DNA from: Embleya scabrispora DSM 41855
Lineage (GTDB): Bacteria > Actinomycetota > Actinomycetes > Streptomycetales > Streptomycetaceae
Assembly: GCF_000372745.1 (NCBI RefSeq)
Contig: NZ_KB889679.1
Location: 46,601-110,600, forward strand
Direction of reading: 5' to 3'
DNA length: 64,000 nt
The translations under genes were made by a program, and so were the position numbers. This document shows, one piece after another, positions 63,983-64,000 of the stretch. The notes under the pieces were generated by a model. That model was not told the DNA's origin. It ran no database searches and saw nothing but the letters and a program-made list of their open reading frames with translations. Within the stretch, counting starts at the first letter, position 1, and the number at the start of each line of letters is the position of its first letter.

Positions 63983-64000
63983 GTTGATCGGGGGCTGGGG

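Overview
The window is chromosomal DNA of a high-GC actinomycete, most likely a member of the Streptomycetaceae. The evidence is the very high GC at third codon positions, frequent GTG and TTG starts, and a WhiA/YvcK/RapZ/UvrC block. There are also OpcA, RbpA, mycothiol- and ergothioneine-related genes, and the gene order heme A synthase / pentose-phosphate cluster / gap-pgk-tpiA-secG / whiA-uvrC / uvrA / terC / uvrB / coaE / rpsA. That order matches my memory of the core region of Streptomyces chromosomes. Several accessory modules interrupt this backbone, so a genus related to but distinct from Streptomyces is possible. I cannot name the species. I see no tRNA, rRNA, CRISPR array, insertion sequence or prophage.

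Layout. 1-3.4 kb: a leftward partial SufR-type regulator with a CAAC-N6-GTTG palindrome directly upstream, then a rightward ABC-2 exporter (ATPase and permease) and heme A synthase ctaA. 3.4-8.0 kb: a leftward, fully overlapping ergothioneine operon egtA-egtB-egtC-egtD, in which egtC and egtD form one uninterrupted reading frame. 8.6-9.1 kb: an unrecognised gene. 9.3-18.0 kb: leftward tkt, tal and pgi-zwf-opcA-pgl (pentose-phosphate pathway and NADPH supply), with start/stop overlaps throughout the last four. 18.4-19.4 kb: heme O synthase ctaB, rightward. 19.6-23.8 kb: a small hypothetical gene, a MerR/GyrI regulator pair, a lipoprotein and a TPR protein.

24-30.3 kb: rbpA and secG, then gap-pgk-tpiA, all leftward. 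Between secG and tpiA sits a two-gene overlapping pair, a 560-residue four-helix membrane protein and a 115-residue acidic protein. They share a short Asn/Ser/Thr-Gly-Ala-Ile/Leu-Val repeat. 30.4-35.8 kb: a small membrane protein, a very large secreted M14 carboxypeptidase and an Eis-type acetyltransferase. 35.9-44.3 kb: uvrC-rapZ-yvcK-whiA, a TAT-type Rieske lipoprotein and uvrA (nucleotide excision repair and sporulation control). 44.7-51.5 kb: a mycothiol-dependent-type enzyme, an MBL hydrolase, a CGNR-type regulator, a zinc-ribbon protein, TerC, an exonuclease and two TerD-domain proteins, one fused to an FtsK-like region without a visible P-loop.

51.7-64 kb: uvrB and coaE, then a leftward four-gene cassette for decaprenyl-phosphoryl-arabinose synthesis: PAP2 phosphatase, UbiA phosphoribosyltransferase, DprE1 and DprE2. 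Next come a membrane-anchored beta-propeller, an MFS transporter, ribosomal protein S1 and a rightward SAM methyltransferase. The items most worth a second look are the repeat-sharing gene pair inside the glycolytic locus, the EgtC-EgtD fusion with its duplicated linker, the DPA cassette whose DprE1 has Thr at position 387, and the SufR-type operator at the left edge.
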